DNA of 10,144 nucleotides from Comamonadaceae bacterium (GCA_947454695.1 CANGMW010000075.1:1-10144); one strand, 5' to 3'. Shown: positions 1-8,383, counted from the first letter of the stretch. Translations and numbers: made by a program. Notes: generated by a model from the letters alone, not told the origin.

Positions 1-1610
1 CCTACATGGCCTTGCAGGATGCCGGCGCCCATGACGCACCCGCGCGGGCGCAAGCGCTGATTCTGGGACTGGGGTTCAAGACCACCGAGCTGAACAACCC
101 GGTGAACAGTTTTTCCGGCGGCTGGCGCATGCGCCTACAACTGGCGCGCGCTTTGATGTGCCCGTCAGACTTGCTCTTGCTGGACGAACCGACCAACCAC
201 TTGGATCTGGACGCCCTGGTCTGGCTGGAAGCCTGGCTGAAACGCTATGAAGGCACGATGCTGGTGATCAGCCACGACCGCGAGTTTTTGGATGCCGTGA
301 CCACCGTCACCTTGCACATCGACGCGGCCAAACTGGTGCGCTATGGCGGCAACTACAGCCGTTTTGAAGACATGCGTGCCGAGCAAATGGAATTGCAGCA
401 AAACGCTTACTCCAAACAGCAAGACAAGATCGCCCACCTGCAAAAGTTCATTGCGCGCTTCAAAGCCAAGGCCAGCAAGGCCAAGCAAGCACAAAGCCGG
501 GTCAAGGCGCTGGATCGCATGGAAAAAATCGCCCCGCTGCTGAGCGAAGCGGATTTCACCTTCGAATTCAAGGAACCCGCCAACCTGCCTAATCCGATGC
601 TGTCCATGCAAAACATCAGCGTAGGCTACCCGGCCCCGGCGGATGCCCCCGAGGACACGTCGCCCACCACGATCGTGCGCAACATCAGCAAATCTGTTCT
701 GGCGGGGCAACGCATTGGTATCTTGGGTGCGAACGGTCAGGGCAAATCCACGGTCGTTAAAACGATTGCCCGCGATCTCATGCCCTTGAGTGGCGAGATC
801 ACCGAAGGCAAAGGCCTGTCGATCGGCTATTTTGCGCAACAGGAACTCGACGTGCTGCGCCCGGCCGACACGCCACTGGAGCACATGATCCACTTGGTCA
901 AAACGCTCACGTCGGCTGGCAAGCTGGCTGGCCAAGCCACCCGCGAGCAGGACCTGCGCAGCTTCTTAGGTACTTTCAATTTCGGCGGTGACATGGTCAA
1001 GCAGGCCGTGGGCAGCATGAGCGGCGGAGAAAAAGCCCGCCTGGTGTTGTGCATGCTGGTCTGGCAGCGCCCCAACCTCTTGTTGATGGACGAACCTACC
1101 AACCACCTGGATTTGGCCACACGCGAAGCCTTGAGCATGGCGCTCAATGAGTTTGAAGGCACGGTGATGCTGGTCAGCCACGACCGCGCTTTGTTGCGCG
1201 CCGTTTGTGATGAGTTCTGGATGGTCTCGCGCGGCGGTATTGAACCCTTTGATGGCGATTTGGACGATTACCAGCGCTACTTACTGGACGAGGCCAAACG
1301 CCAGCGAGAGCTCATCAAAGAAACTGCTAACAAAGCGGCCGCCCAAGCTCGCGCTGAGCAAGCCGCACTTGCCCAGACTCAAAAGAAAAAGCCCATAACC
1401 AACCAGCGTCCCCTGCAGCGCGAACTCGAACAGCTTGAAGCGCGCATGGCGGAACTCAGCACCGAGGGGGCATCCCTCGAAGAGCGTCTGAGCGTGTCGC
1501 TGCCACCCGCTGAAATTGCCGAGCTCGGTCAGCGTTTCAAAGTGGTCAGTGCCGCGTTGCTTGAGCTCGAAGAACGTTGGCTGCAACTCACCTCTGAGCT
1601 TGAGACTTGA
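1..1610 (+). CDS. yheS: ABC-F family ATPase, YheS type (5' end cut by window)
   Basis: This is a soluble tandem-ATPase ABC-F protein, a family that acts on the ribosome and not in transport. The reading frame is open to the window edge, so the ATG at base 6 is not the true start. About 100 N-terminal residues, including the first Walker A, must lie upstream, given about 640 residues for E. coli YheS (from memory). Counting from the base-6 Met, domain 1 shows the signature SGGWRMRLQLA (37-47), Walker B LLLLDEPTNHLDL (56-68) and H-loop SHD (89-91). The Lys/Gln-rich inter-domain linker (about 125-175, with KAKASKAKQAQSR) is the ABC-F hallmark that reaches the P-site tRNA. Domain 2 has Walker A GANGQGKST (241-249), signature SGGEKARL (from 339), Walker B with D362-E363, and His392. 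The C-terminal 100 residues are charged and Gln/Glu/Ala-rich, consistent with the coiled-coil tail. Relative to E. coli there is a short insertion before the second Walker A (about 211-225). It converges on pilE. Confidence 0.93.
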   Translation, partial: YMALQDAGAHDAPARAQALILGLGFKTTELNNPVNSFSGGWRMRLQLARALMCPSDLLLLDEPTNHLDLDALVWLEAWLKRYEGTMLVISHDREFLDAVTTVTLHIDAAKLVRYGGNYSRFEDMRAEQMELQQNAYSKQQDKIAHLQKFIARFKAKASKAKQAQSRVKALDRMEKIAPLLSEADFTFEFKEPANLPNPMLSMQNISVGYPAPADAPEDTSPTTIVRNISKSVLAGQRIGILGANGQGKSTVVKTIARDLMPLSGEITEGKGLSIGYFAQQELDVLRPADTPLEHMIHLVKTLTSAGKLAGQATREQDLRSFLGTFNFGGDMVKQAVGSMSGGEKARLVLCMLVWQRPNLLLMDEPTNHLDLATREALSMALNEFEGTVMLVSHDRALLRAVCDEFWMVSRGGIEPFDGDLDDYQRYLLDEAKRQRELIKETANKAAAQARAEQAALAQTQKKKPITNQRPLQRELEQLEARMAELSTEGASLEERLSVSLPPAEIAELGQRFKVVSAALLELEERWLQLTSELET

Positions 1611-1616
1611 GGATGA

Positions 1617-1635
1617 AGCGCACGAAAGGTGCGCT
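1617..1635. terminator. Hairpin between convergent yheS and pilE, possible bidirectional terminator
   Basis: AGCGCAC (1617-1623) and GTGCGCT (1629-1635) form a perfect 7-bp stem around the 5-nt loop GAAAG. It lies 6 nt after the yheS stop and 3 nt after the pilE stop, inside the only 28 nt separating the two convergent genes. There is no real U-tract on either side, so termination strength is uncertain. The position, more than the sequence, suggests a shared terminator. Confidence 0.5.
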
Positions 1636-1638
1636 CAT

Positions 1639-2124
1639 TCAACGCCAGCAAGCATCACGCACTGTGGCGCTTGCAGCCACCCCGTCCACCAGTACGCCGC
1701 GAATGCCGGTAGACGAAAAAGTCAGCGTGGCGCATTCGTCATTGGCCATGCGCGTGCCTTCTACAGGCACCATCTGCAGCACATAGCTGGCATTGGTCAG
1801 CGTGCCAGCGGGAATTGCCAGCAGGTATAAAGCGTTTCCATCGGCAGGCGACTGTTTCAGGTTGGCGGGCATTTGGTCCAACACCGCATTGTTGGAACGG
1901 TCCACATCAAAGCGGTCATTGGCACTGTAAAAACGTTGCATGAACTGCGCTGCTTGCAAAAGTTGCGAGCGGGCGTCTGCGCGACTTGCTCGCGCAATAT
2001 AGCGGTTGTAGTTAGGTAGTGCGACGGCCGCCAAAACGCCTACGATGGCGATCACAATCATGAGCTCGATCAGTGAAAACCCACGCGCGCGCGTGGAAAC
2101 TTGGAAGGGCTGAAAGCTGGACAT
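1639..2124 (-). CDS. pilE: Type IV pilin, PilE/ComP-like
   Basis: This is a 161-residue type IV pilin. It has a 15-residue basic leader ending in Gly15, followed by FSLIELMIVIAIVGVLAAVA, the class III signal cut by prepilin peptidase PilD between G15 and F16. Glu20 is the conserved mature Glu5. The globular part begins with LPNYNRYIARASRADARSQL, typical of PilE. A C-terminal disulfide pair (the Cys of NDECATLTF and the Cys of RDACWR, which is also the protein end) matches the D-region of PilE/ComP-type pilins. The ATG at 2124 gives a normal leader length; no good Shine-Dalgarno is visible before it. It is the last gene of the operon, 27 nt after pilY1, as in the fimU-pilVWXY1-pilE clusters of Pseudomonas and Burkholderiales. 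It could be a minor pilin or an accessory subunit; the major pilin is usually encoded elsewhere. Confidence 0.93.
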   Translation of the reverse strand: MSSFQPFQVSTRARGFSLIELMIVIAIVGVLAAVALPNYNRYIARASRADARSQLLQAAQFMQRFYSANDRFDVDRSNNAVLDQMPANLKQSPADGNALYLLAIPAGTLTNASYVLQMVPVEGTRMANDECATLTFSSTGIRGVLVDGVAASATVRDACWR

Positions 2125-2151
2125 GGCAGACTAGGGTTAAAGAATTTAATT

Positions 2152-5100
2152 TCACCGCATGAAGAGTTGACGCCACTCCCGGCTTTTGACTTTAAGCGTC
2201 CCCCCACCTTGACAGGTGTTGAGCAACGTACATGAAAACTGCTCTTTCAAGGCCGATGATTCGCCCCCGCTGAGCGTGACATACGTGGTTTTGGTGGCGT
2301 CACTTTGTGCGGACACGGCGATGGAATTGTTTCGGCCGTCCGCTTTGGTGTTGATGCCACTGAGCACCAAACCGTTGACCAGATCGGAGGTGTCCACATT
2401 GCCGCTGGCGTTGGTGTCAAAGATGGACTCGGTGGGACCTGCGCCCGTTAGTCCATTGATGAAATACAGCCAGCCACTGCCCTGCCCTGTTAAGACACAG
2501 GGGTCGCTGCTCACGGCCGTGGTGGGTGAAATCGTGTCAACAGAAATGTAGGGACTGGCCACCGTTTCAACCGGGTAGACCACGCGCTGGCCTGTGTTGG
2601 TCAAGTTGATGTACCAGCCCTTTTGGGTTGTCCAGTCCACCGTGTTCCTGGACACGTTGTAATAGTTGACCGTGTTGCTTGAGCCATCTGGATTGGCGAC
2701 GGTGATCGGAATAGCCGCCGAGATGGTTTGCTGCACCAGACTTGATTTATTCACCGTGCTGCCTAAGCTGGTTCCTGTGCTTTGCACACTGGCGTTGATC
2801 GGAAAGCCAATAGGGTCCCAAATACCGTAGAGCGCTTGTTGGGCGGTAGTCGTCAAGTCAGCATTCTCAAAAAATTTGCCAGTGCCGACGGTGACGACAT
2901 ACCCGTTGCCTGAGGGGTGCGGCAAAACGGCGGGCGTAGCCGTGATGGCTTGTGTCGAGCCGGCGGCAAACATGGGATTGCCGTTAAAACCCACACGCCA
3001 ATTGGTCGCAAGGTTGTCGCTCAGATCAAACTTCCAGACATTTCCGTACAAATCCCCGCCATACGCGCCAATGATTTGCTGCTTGGCATTGCGCACCAGT
3101 CGCACACCGCCCAGCCCATTCTTGTTCGTTGTGTTGCCCACACCGGTATTGATTTCCTTGTACAGCGCCCCGGTTTGCAGGTTCACGACTAAAAGACGCG
3201 CCGTCCCGGAGGTACTGGCGTAGCCGTTACCAAAAACCCCAATCCAGGTCCCATCGGTGGCTTGCCCGGCTTGAACATCGGACAGCACGTAGCCCATTTC
3301 AGAAAAGCCAGTGCTGGCCGGGTTGATCTCCCACAGCACTTTGGAAGCGTCCATTGCCAAGGGGTAAGTCACATCCAAGGCATAGACCGCTTTGGCGCCC
3401 CCGCTGAAAGGCGCCGCACTGGCGCCGGCGCCGGCTCCGGTGGTGCCAATGAGGATATTTTTCCACGCGCCGCCCCAATACGCGTCGGTTTCCACGTTCG
3501 GCCCATCGACCAGGTACTGGTGCACATAGGCCGGATCGGAGAGCTTGTACAAATTAGGAAGTATGGATCGAGGGATGAAAGCGAAAACCTCGCTGCCGTT
3601 GGAATCCCTGAAAGCGTGCAACATCCCGTCGTTGGCGCCGACAAAGAGAACGCCCTCTGTGCGCGCTTGTTTAAAGTTTAAGTAGGCCGCATAGGAATCG
3701 GCTTCAACGCGCGGTAGCGCGCCGTAATTCAGGTTCACATCGTTTTTGATGTACACGGGTGCGGCGTTCACGATGTCCCCCAAACGTGCTTCACGGTTGC
3801 GGTAAACGCCATTGGTTTTGCGCTGCTCCAGACTGGGCTCACCTCGCAGGTAATCCACCAACGCGCTCGTCACGGTGGTTCCCATCGCGCTGTTCAACCC
3901 GCTGGCTACCAATCGGGTGTAGGTAAATGGTTCTGTTTTAGGCGTGGCCGTTGCACTGTTCCACACCACGATGTTGCGCGAAGCGGCTGCCGGAATGGTG
4001 GTGATGGGGTCACCGCTGGTCGCATTTTTCCCCGTCTCGACTTGCCACGCGGTGGAAACCTCAGACCCGGTGAGCGGGTCCAAATTGCGGGCAATGACAT
4101 TCCCGGTCCACTGAATCGTGACGTACTGCGGCGTGTATTTGCGCGTGCCGGTGGTGAGGTTGGCTGTGGAGACTGCGACGCCAGATTGCGAGGAGGTTTG
4201 TTTGTTGATGGCGGTGAGCATGCCCGTCATTGCCTTGCTCAAGGTGCTGGTGCTGGCGGCATTGAGCAACTGGCCTCGTCCATTGATCGTGGCATGCCAC
4301 ATGTCGTCTATCGCGCGGGGATCATCGCCGACTGCTGTGGGCCAAACGGTGGCACCGGAGGTCAGGTTGGTCAGTGTGGCCGGGGTTTGTGCCAATGTGC
4401 CGTCCAATCCCAAACTGATGGCGTAGAACGACATGTTTTGCCAGAACGACTCGTTCACGCCAGGAATGGAGGGCACTTTATTGGGCAGGTCCGTGCGCAA
4501 GTCGGTGATCCAGTATTTCATGGCCACATCAGCCAGGGTGCCACTTTGCGTGTCCTTGTAAGGACCTATTGGGTTGTAGGTGTAGGCCGCCCCATTGGGG
4601 TTTGCAATGGTGGCGGAGGTGTTGTCCACATTGCCTAAACCGCTAGGGGCACTCGCGTCGTTCCAATAACCATCGGTCACCAAAATCGCGTAAGACCTTC
4701 TGCATGCAGCGTGGGTATTGACAGCTGATCCGGCAGCACTTATCGCCGTTGACGTGGCCAACGGCGCATCAGCCCAGGGGCCATTGGCGTCAGCACGGCT
4801 GAAATATTTACCGACTTTGTCCAAGGCGTTGCGATTGGGTGTTGAGGCCGTCGGGCCCGTGCGGGCATAGAGCCAGTTGTAGAAGTTGGTCTTAACGCTG
4901 GGGGTCAGCAAGCTGACGCCCGAGTCCAGACGGCTGCTGGTTTGAATCACGTTGATCGTTCCCCAACCCAAACGCAAGGTGGTGCTCATCGGAGCGAACG
5001 CCTCGCCCAGCGCAGACTTCACCATCTCCAAGCGCGTGTTGTGGTAGGTCAACCAATTGGCATAGTTTTGACGTTCCTCACTCCAGCTGCAGTAAGCCGC

Positions 5101-5694
5101 ATTGCCGGTGCAGTCGGTGCGGTCTTTGAACTTGGGGTACGTGCTGGTGGCGGCACTGGCTGTGATCGGATAGGCCAGCGCGGTGGCGCCGGTAGCCAAC
5201 AAGCCAGAGGAAGGTAGGTAAGCGGTGTTGAATAAAGGCACCGAGGTCGTGGTGTAGACCACCCCCGTGCACGTGTTGTTAGGTGCGCTGGCAGTGGGCT
5301 CACAGGTGCGCCAGTAAACGGGAAAGCTGTTCACCGCGCTCACTACACCGCTGGACTGACGAGTGCCGTCGGCGTTAAGTCGCGGTGAAAACGTATAACG
5401 CGGGTCGTAGTACATCAAGTTCACATCCGGCGCATATTGGACGTTGGGCACCGTCGGCCCCGACATACCATAAGGACCAGGGGCGCCTGCGAACTGGTAA
5501 ATCGTCGACGTGGGCATGGACGCAGAGTCATCGAACATCAGCACCACATTGGGCTCCACCGCTGCAGCGCGAGTGAGCATGGGATCCTGTGCTATTTGCG
5601 CCTGAGCGGAAAAGCCGCACCCCGCAAAAAGGCAAACCATGTACTGAACCCAATGGTTTGTCACAAGCGTGAGACGGGGAGTAGGACGGGTCAT
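2152..5694 (-). CDS. pilY1: PilY1, type IV pilus tip adhesin / assembly protein
   Basis: PilY1/PilC proteins sit at the pilus tip with the minor pilins, and act in adhesion, pilus extension and surface sensing. The frame opens at 5802, but ATG 5694 is the better start: AGAGGG lies 7 nt upstream, it follows the pilX stop by 13 nt, and the protein then begins with a Sec signal peptide (hydrophobic core about 16-28, likely cut after SAQA at 32). That gives 1180 residues. The N-terminal part resembles a von Willebrand A domain: NVVLMFDDSASM contains the MIDAS motif DxSxS (55-59), and YAILVTDGYW follows at about 335-344. The C-terminal PilC-type beta-propeller carries REARLGDIVNAAPVYI (634-649), VLFVGANDGMLHAF (682-695), AFIPRSILPNL, KAVYALDVT and GGDLYGNVWKFDLS (879-892). 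Near the end an EF-hand-like loop, DTNASGNVDTSD (1093-1104), precedes a C-terminal WRQLF typical of the family. An Ala/Gly-rich insert (about 752-768) interrupts one propeller strand region. Confidence 0.95.
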   Translation of the reverse strand: MTRPTPRLTLVTNHWVQYMVCLFAGCGFSAQAQIAQDPMLTRAAAVEPNVVLMFDDSASMPTSTIYQFAGAPGPYGMSGPTVPNVQYAPDVNLMYYDPRYTFSPRLNADGTRQSSGVVSAVNSFPVYWRTCEPTASAPNNTCTGVVYTTTSVPLFNTAYLPSSGLLATGATALAYPITASAATSTYPKFKDRTDCTGNAAYCSWSEERQNYANWLTYHNTRLEMVKSALGEAFAPMSTTLRLGWGTINVIQTSSRLDSGVSLLTPSVKTNFYNWLYARTGPTASTPNRNALDKVGKYFSRADANGPWADAPLATSTAISAAGSAVNTHAACRRSYAILVTDGYWNDASAPSGLGNVDNTSATIANPNGAAYTYNPIGPYKDTQSGTLADVAMKYWITDLRTDLPNKVPSIPGVNESFWQNMSFYAISLGLDGTLAQTPATLTNLTSGATVWPTAVGDDPRAIDDMWHATINGRGQLLNAASTSTLSKAMTGMLTAINKQTSSQSGVAVSTANLTTGTRKYTPQYVTIQWTGNVIARNLDPLTGSEVSTAWQVETGKNATSGDPITTIPAAASRNIVVWNSATATPKTEPFTYTRLVASGLNSAMGTTVTSALVDYLRGEPSLEQRKTNGVYRNREARLGDIVNAAPVYIKNDVNLNYGALPRVEADSYAAYLNFKQARTEGVLFVGANDGMLHAFRDSNGSEVFAFIPRSILPNLYKLSDPAYVHQYLVDGPNVETDAYWGGAWKNILIGTTGAGAGASAAPFSGGAKAVYALDVTYPLAMDASKVLWEINPASTGFSEMGYVLSDVQAGQATDGTWIGVFGNGYASTSGTARLLVVNLQTGALYKEINTGVGNTTNKNGLGGVRLVRNAKQQIIGAYGGDLYGNVWKFDLSDNLATNWRVGFNGNPMFAAGSTQAITATPAVLPHPSGNGYVVTVGTGKFFENADLTTTAQQALYGIWDPIGFPINASVQSTGTSLGSTVNKSSLVQQTISAAIPITVANPDGSSNTVNYYNVSRNTVDWTTQKGWYINLTNTGQRVVYPVETVASPYISVDTISPTTAVSSDPCVLTGQGSGWLYFINGLTGAGPTESIFDTNASGNVDTSDLVNGLVLSGINTKADGRNNSIAVSAQSDATKTTYVTLSGGESSALKEQFSCTLLNTCQGGGTLKVKSREWRQLFMR

Positions 5695-5701
5695 GGTGCT
5701 G

Positions 5702-5708
5702 CCCTCTT
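5702..5708 (-). promoter_or_regulatory. Ribosome binding site that fixes the pilY1 start
   Basis: On the minus strand AAGAGGG sits 7 nt before the ATG at 5694 and begins inside the pilX stop codon. It supports the 1180-residue PilY1 over the longer in-frame opening at 5802, which lies inside pilX and would put about 36 polar residues ahead of the signal peptide. Confidence 0.7.
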
Positions 5709-6292
5709 CACTGCAGTTCGATTTCCGATTGAAGCCACACTTCACTGCCGCTGGGTCGACTGCGGACCGAATCTGCAGCCAGTACCTCGGGACCAAACCC
5801 ACGGGCAGTGATCACGTACGTGGACGTGGTGGTGACCACAGCGCTTGAATCGGATATGGGCATGCGCTCGACCATGCATTCAGGGGGACGTTTAAATGTC
5901 GTTCCCAAGCCTGATTGACTCAAGGCCGCAACCGGCAATACAAAAGCCGCGCTGGCAGGCTTATCCCAATTTGCCGTATCGCTCCACAACGGGGTGACCG
6001 AGTACGCCAATAAGGTGGGCACGCTGCTGAAGGTCACCGTGCCTGAAGCAATCTGAATGGTCGCTTCTTCGCAGTAACGCAAGGCGACTTCGGCGGCCTG
6101 GGTGGCCAAACTGGTGGTTCGCACATTACCCGAGACCGTCTCGGTAGAAATCGCACTGCGCAAAGTCATGGCGACCAACAAGGACACCACCGCCAACAAA
6201 ATCAGGGCAATGATCAGCACCACGCCTGCCTGATTTGGGGCCAAGCGATTGCGTTGGGAAAATGTGGAAGTAGGTCGCATCAGGATGTTCAT
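5708..6292 (-). CDS. pilX: Minor pilin PilX (PilX N-terminal and C-terminal regions)
   Basis: This 194-residue protein belongs to the PilX family, a minor pseudopilin of the type IV pilus priming/tip complex. The leader of 23 residues ends NQAG, with predicted PilD cleavage before VVLIIALILLAVVSLLVAM. As usual for PilX the mature residue 5 is not Glu (it is Ile28). After the membrane helix comes the family pattern ISTETVSGNVRTTSLATQAAEVALRYCEEA, with the conserved AGN-like turn and the QAAE.ALR helix. The C-terminus, YVITARGFG...SEVWLQSEIEL, is also typical. Its ATG overlaps the pilW stop as ATGA, implying translational coupling. An internal Met at residue 5 (base 6280) is an alternative start. 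No strong Shine-Dalgarno is seen. Confidence 0.92.
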   Translation of the reverse strand: MNILMRPTSTFSQRNRLAPNQAGVVLIIALILLAVVSLLVAMTLRSAISTETVSGNVRTTSLATQAAEVALRYCEEATIQIASGTVTFSSVPTLLAYSVTPLWSDTANWDKPASAAFVLPVAALSQSGLGTTFKRPPECMVERMPISDSSAVVTTTSTYVITARGFGPEVLAADSVRSRPSGSEVWLQSEIELQ

Positions 6293-7242
6293 ATCCGGTT
6301 ACGTAAAACCACAGTGGTTGAATAGGCGTGGCGCAAACGAAGGTCAGGCGGATTTGTTTTGAGCGTGCCATCGCACTGGATGTACTGCGCTGAAGGCAAG
6401 TCGGACACCACGGGCGATTCGCTTCGGATCAGCACACACAGGCGCACACTCACCACCCGCGACCAGCGTGCTGCATCACTGCTCAAGGCCAGTAAGCCGC
6501 TGTCCGTGGTCAGTCCATTGGCACTGAGGTAGCCCGCAACCGTTCCGGTGTTGGAAGTGGCTGGCGAAGTGCCGTAGTTAATTTGCAAATCTTCAACGTT
6601 CTCAACCAAGGGCATGGCATTGGCACCACCACTGCCCAGGCAATACAAACTCGGCGCCGTGATGACCGTGCTGGTGCCAATATAAAACCGGTTCTCTGCC
6701 ACCGAAAAGCTGACTGCGGTGCTGGTCGGAGTGCCCGAGGCCATGGATGTCACGTTGGCCGTCAACACTGGCAAAGGCTGACCCAAGCAGTCAGTGGGCA
6801 AACCAGCGGCAGAAGCTACTGTGTTGTATCGGTCAGCTTCATACGTGACAGCCAGCGAATCCGGGCTGTTGGTGCTGCCAGCACTGCAGCTGAGCGCGCC
6901 GATGCTGGGTGCGGTCGACAGATTGGTAAACATGCCATCACAGCCGCGCACAATGAACGTGCTGCTGTCGTAGACCGGGTTGCGAACCGGGTATTGATAG
7001 GCTCGCTTGGGGTTGTTCCCCGCCATTCTCAGTTGCTGCGTCAAAATACCCAGCGCGGCTTGCGCATCATCGTTCATGCGGTCTTGTGCTTCAGCAAAAC
7101 GAGCGGCACGCGAAATGCTCAGGTAGGTCGACATCGAAGCCAACACCACCACAAGGCCCAAGGTGATCGACACCATGAACTCGATCAGCGAGAGCCCCCG
7201 CGCACGATGGCGTTTGTAGTGGATGAAGTCAACGCGCCTCAC
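6289..7242 (-). CDS. pilW: Minor pilin PilW
   Basis: This 317-residue PilW-family pseudopilin is a component of the minor-pilin complex that primes type IV pilus assembly and links it to PilY1. It starts with GTG at 7242; no ATG exists before the cleavage site, and the minus strand has TGAGGT ending 7 nt upstream. The leader MRRVDFIHYKRHRARG ends in Gly16, followed by LSLIEFMVSITLGLVVVLAS with Glu21 as mature Glu5. The following helix, DDAQAALGILTQQLRMAGNNP, is the family-typical stretch. The large beta domain ends with VSVRLCVLIRSE and DLRLRHAYSTTVVLRNRI, the usual PilW C-terminus. The GTG overlaps the pilV stop (GTGA), and its own stop overlaps the pilX start (ATGA). Confidence 0.93.
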   Translation of the reverse strand: MRRVDFIHYKRHRARGLSLIEFMVSITLGLVVVLASMSTYLSISRAARFAEAQDRMNDDAQAALGILTQQLRMAGNNPKRAYQYPVRNPVYDSSTFIVRGCDGMFTNLSTAPSIGALSCSAGSTNSPDSLAVTYEADRYNTVASAAGLPTDCLGQPLPVLTANVTSMASGTPTSTAVSFSVAENRFYIGTSTVITAPSLYCLGSGGANAMPLVENVEDLQINYGTSPATSNTGTVAGYLSANGLTTDSGLLALSSDAARWSRVVSVRLCVLIRSESPVVSDLPSAQYIQCDGTLKTNPPDLRLRHAYSTTVVLRNRI

Positions 7243-7802
7243 AGCTTGAACCTCAGGTACAGACAGCGCGGTCTCGGGTTGTTAAAGCTTGCCACCTCCG
7301 CCGGACAATTGTCCGAGCTGGCCGAATTCAAACTCGACGCCATCGAGGGTTCTTGCCAGATCACCCACAAATTGCCGTAAACACTGTTGGCATTACAAGG
7401 CGTGGTGTCGCATGACAAGCGCATGCCACCTGCCGGTAGCTCGCGGCGCATGGCATTTTTGATGAATGCTTTGTCCATCACCGCCAAGGTCGAGGCAGTG
7501 CAATTCGGGTAGGTGCAATCATTCAAGGACACCGCGTTGAGGGTGCCGTCGTAACTTAAGTTGTCGTCGTAACTGCCATTCAAAAACCCCACTCGATTGG
7601 CGCGGATGCGCTCCACATGCATCTCAGCCAAGTTGCTGGCCATAGCGCGGTAGGCCGCTAACTTGGGCATTTGAATCGCATACACCATGGTGGCGGCCAT
7701 CGCTAACAAACCAAATGACATCACCACCATGGCGACCAGCACTTCAATGAGTGATGAACCCTTTTGAGTAGCGCGAAAAGTAGTTAGCGGTCGGTAGAAC
7801 AT
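7239..7802 (-). CDS. pilV: Type IV pilus minor pilin / modification protein PilV
   Basis: PilV is a minor pseudopilin of the priming complex. The open frame reaches back to 7853, but ATG 7802 is preferred because it leaves a standard 15-residue leader, MFYRPLTTFRATQKG, before SSLIEVLVAMVVMSFGLLAM. Glu20 becomes mature Glu5. This gives 187 residues and a 19-nt overlap with the end of fimT. The continuation MVYAIQMPKLAAYRAMASNLAEMHVERIRANR is characteristic of PilV. The globular domain holds several Cys (DCTYPNC, LSCDTTPCNA, DNC, RC), probably paired in the periplasm, and an LWVIWQEP strand usual in this family. The Shine-Dalgarno is weak (GGAT), so coupling to fimT translation is likely. Confidence 0.9.
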   Translation of the reverse strand: MFYRPLTTFRATQKGSSLIEVLVAMVVMSFGLLAMAATMVYAIQMPKLAAYRAMASNLAEMHVERIRANRVGFLNGSYDDNLSYDGTLNAVSLNDCTYPNCTASTLAVMDKAFIKNAMRRELPAGGMRLSCDTTPCNANSVYGNLWVIWQEPSMASSLNSASSDNCPAEVASFNNPRPRCLYLRFKL

Positions 7803-8383
7803 GAGGATGATCCATCGCCGGCAATGCGTGCGCGCCCGGCCAAATTCACACACACAGTGCGCTGCAAGTCGGCGCCAAAGTTGCCACCACCAAACTTGAG
7901 CTGCGTGGCTGATCCTGAACTGAACATGCGCCCGGTCGCGGTGAAACGAAAGACAGTTGAAGCACTGTTGCTGGTCTCCGTGATGGCGTCGACCGAAGAG
8001 ATGGGGGACTGAACATGCAAAAGGGGCTCAGAGGCATTTCTGCCGCCGTCATTGTTCAAATCCTGAAACACGATCCAACCACTCGCCCAGCCCAGCGGAT
8101 TGGTCGAGCTGCTGCACACGGGGTTGGCTGCCTCAGGTGCATCGGAGCGGCACAAGATCACCGAGCCGCCTAGGCGCATCGCCGAACTTCGAGCTAGGCG
8201 CAGATCAGCCAAGAAGCCATTGACTTGGCTGGATATGTTGGTGGACTGGATGGTGTGTTTGAAAGAAGGGGCGGCCAAAGTTATCAAAACCACCATGACA
8301 GACAGCACGGTCAGCAATTCCACCAATGTCAATCCGTGCACGCGCCTTGATCGCTTTGCAGAGATGAACCAGAACCGCGGCAT
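7784..8383 (-). CDS. fimT: GspH/FimT (FimU-like) pseudopilin, first gene of the operon
   Basis: This 199-residue GspH/FimT-family protein is called FimU in Pseudomonas minor-pilin clusters and is the equivalent of the GspH tip pseudopilin. The 17-residue basic leader MPRFWFISAKRSRRVHG is followed by LTLVELLTVLSVMVVLITLA, with Glu22 as mature Glu5. Next comes APSFKHTIQS...NGFLADLRLARSSAMRLG, the family-typical segment, then SVILCRSD, the GWIVFQDLNNDGGRNASEPLL motif and FTATGRMFSSGS. The C-terminal Cys residues (RTVCVNLAGRARI and SSSCS) probably form a disulfide. The ATG at 8383 has GAAAGGGG just upstream. That ribosome-binding region is predicted to be masked by a leader helix (see 8383-8426). 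It is the first gene after the riboswitch, so regulation is exerted here. Confidence 0.92.
   Translation of the reverse strand: MPRFWFISAKRSRRVHGLTLVELLTVLSVMVVLITLAAPSFKHTIQSTNISSQVNGFLADLRLARSSAMRLGGSVILCRSDAPEAANPVCSSSTNPLGWASGWIVFQDLNNDGGRNASEPLLHVQSPISSVDAITETSNSASTVFRFTATGRMFSSGSATQLKFGGGNFGADLQRTVCVNLAGRARIAGDGSSSCSTDR

Noticed and set aside
165..935. 256-residue minus-strand ORF opposite the ABC-F gene
   Set aside because: It lies antisense to a gene with clear family motifs; its composition is that of a frame shadow and it has no recognisable motif.
4042..4638. 198-residue plus-strand ORF inside pilY1
   Set aside because: It is antisense to a well-supported coding region, Gly/Arg/Val-rich in the manner of a shadow, with no ribosome site or domain.
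5695..5802. Longer PilY1 beginning at 5802
   Set aside because: It would overlap pilX by 95 nt, has no ribosome site and places about 36 polar residues ahead of an obvious Sec signal peptide. ATG 5694 has AGAGGG at good spacing.
6583..7380. 265-residue plus-strand ORF across pilW and pilV
   Set aside because: It is antisense to two overlapping pseudopilin genes with clear prepilin signals; no motif was recognised.
7803..7853. Longer PilV beginning at 7853
   Set aside because: It would give a leader of about 32 residues and a larger overlap with fimT. ATG 7802 yields a normal 15-residue prepilin leader.
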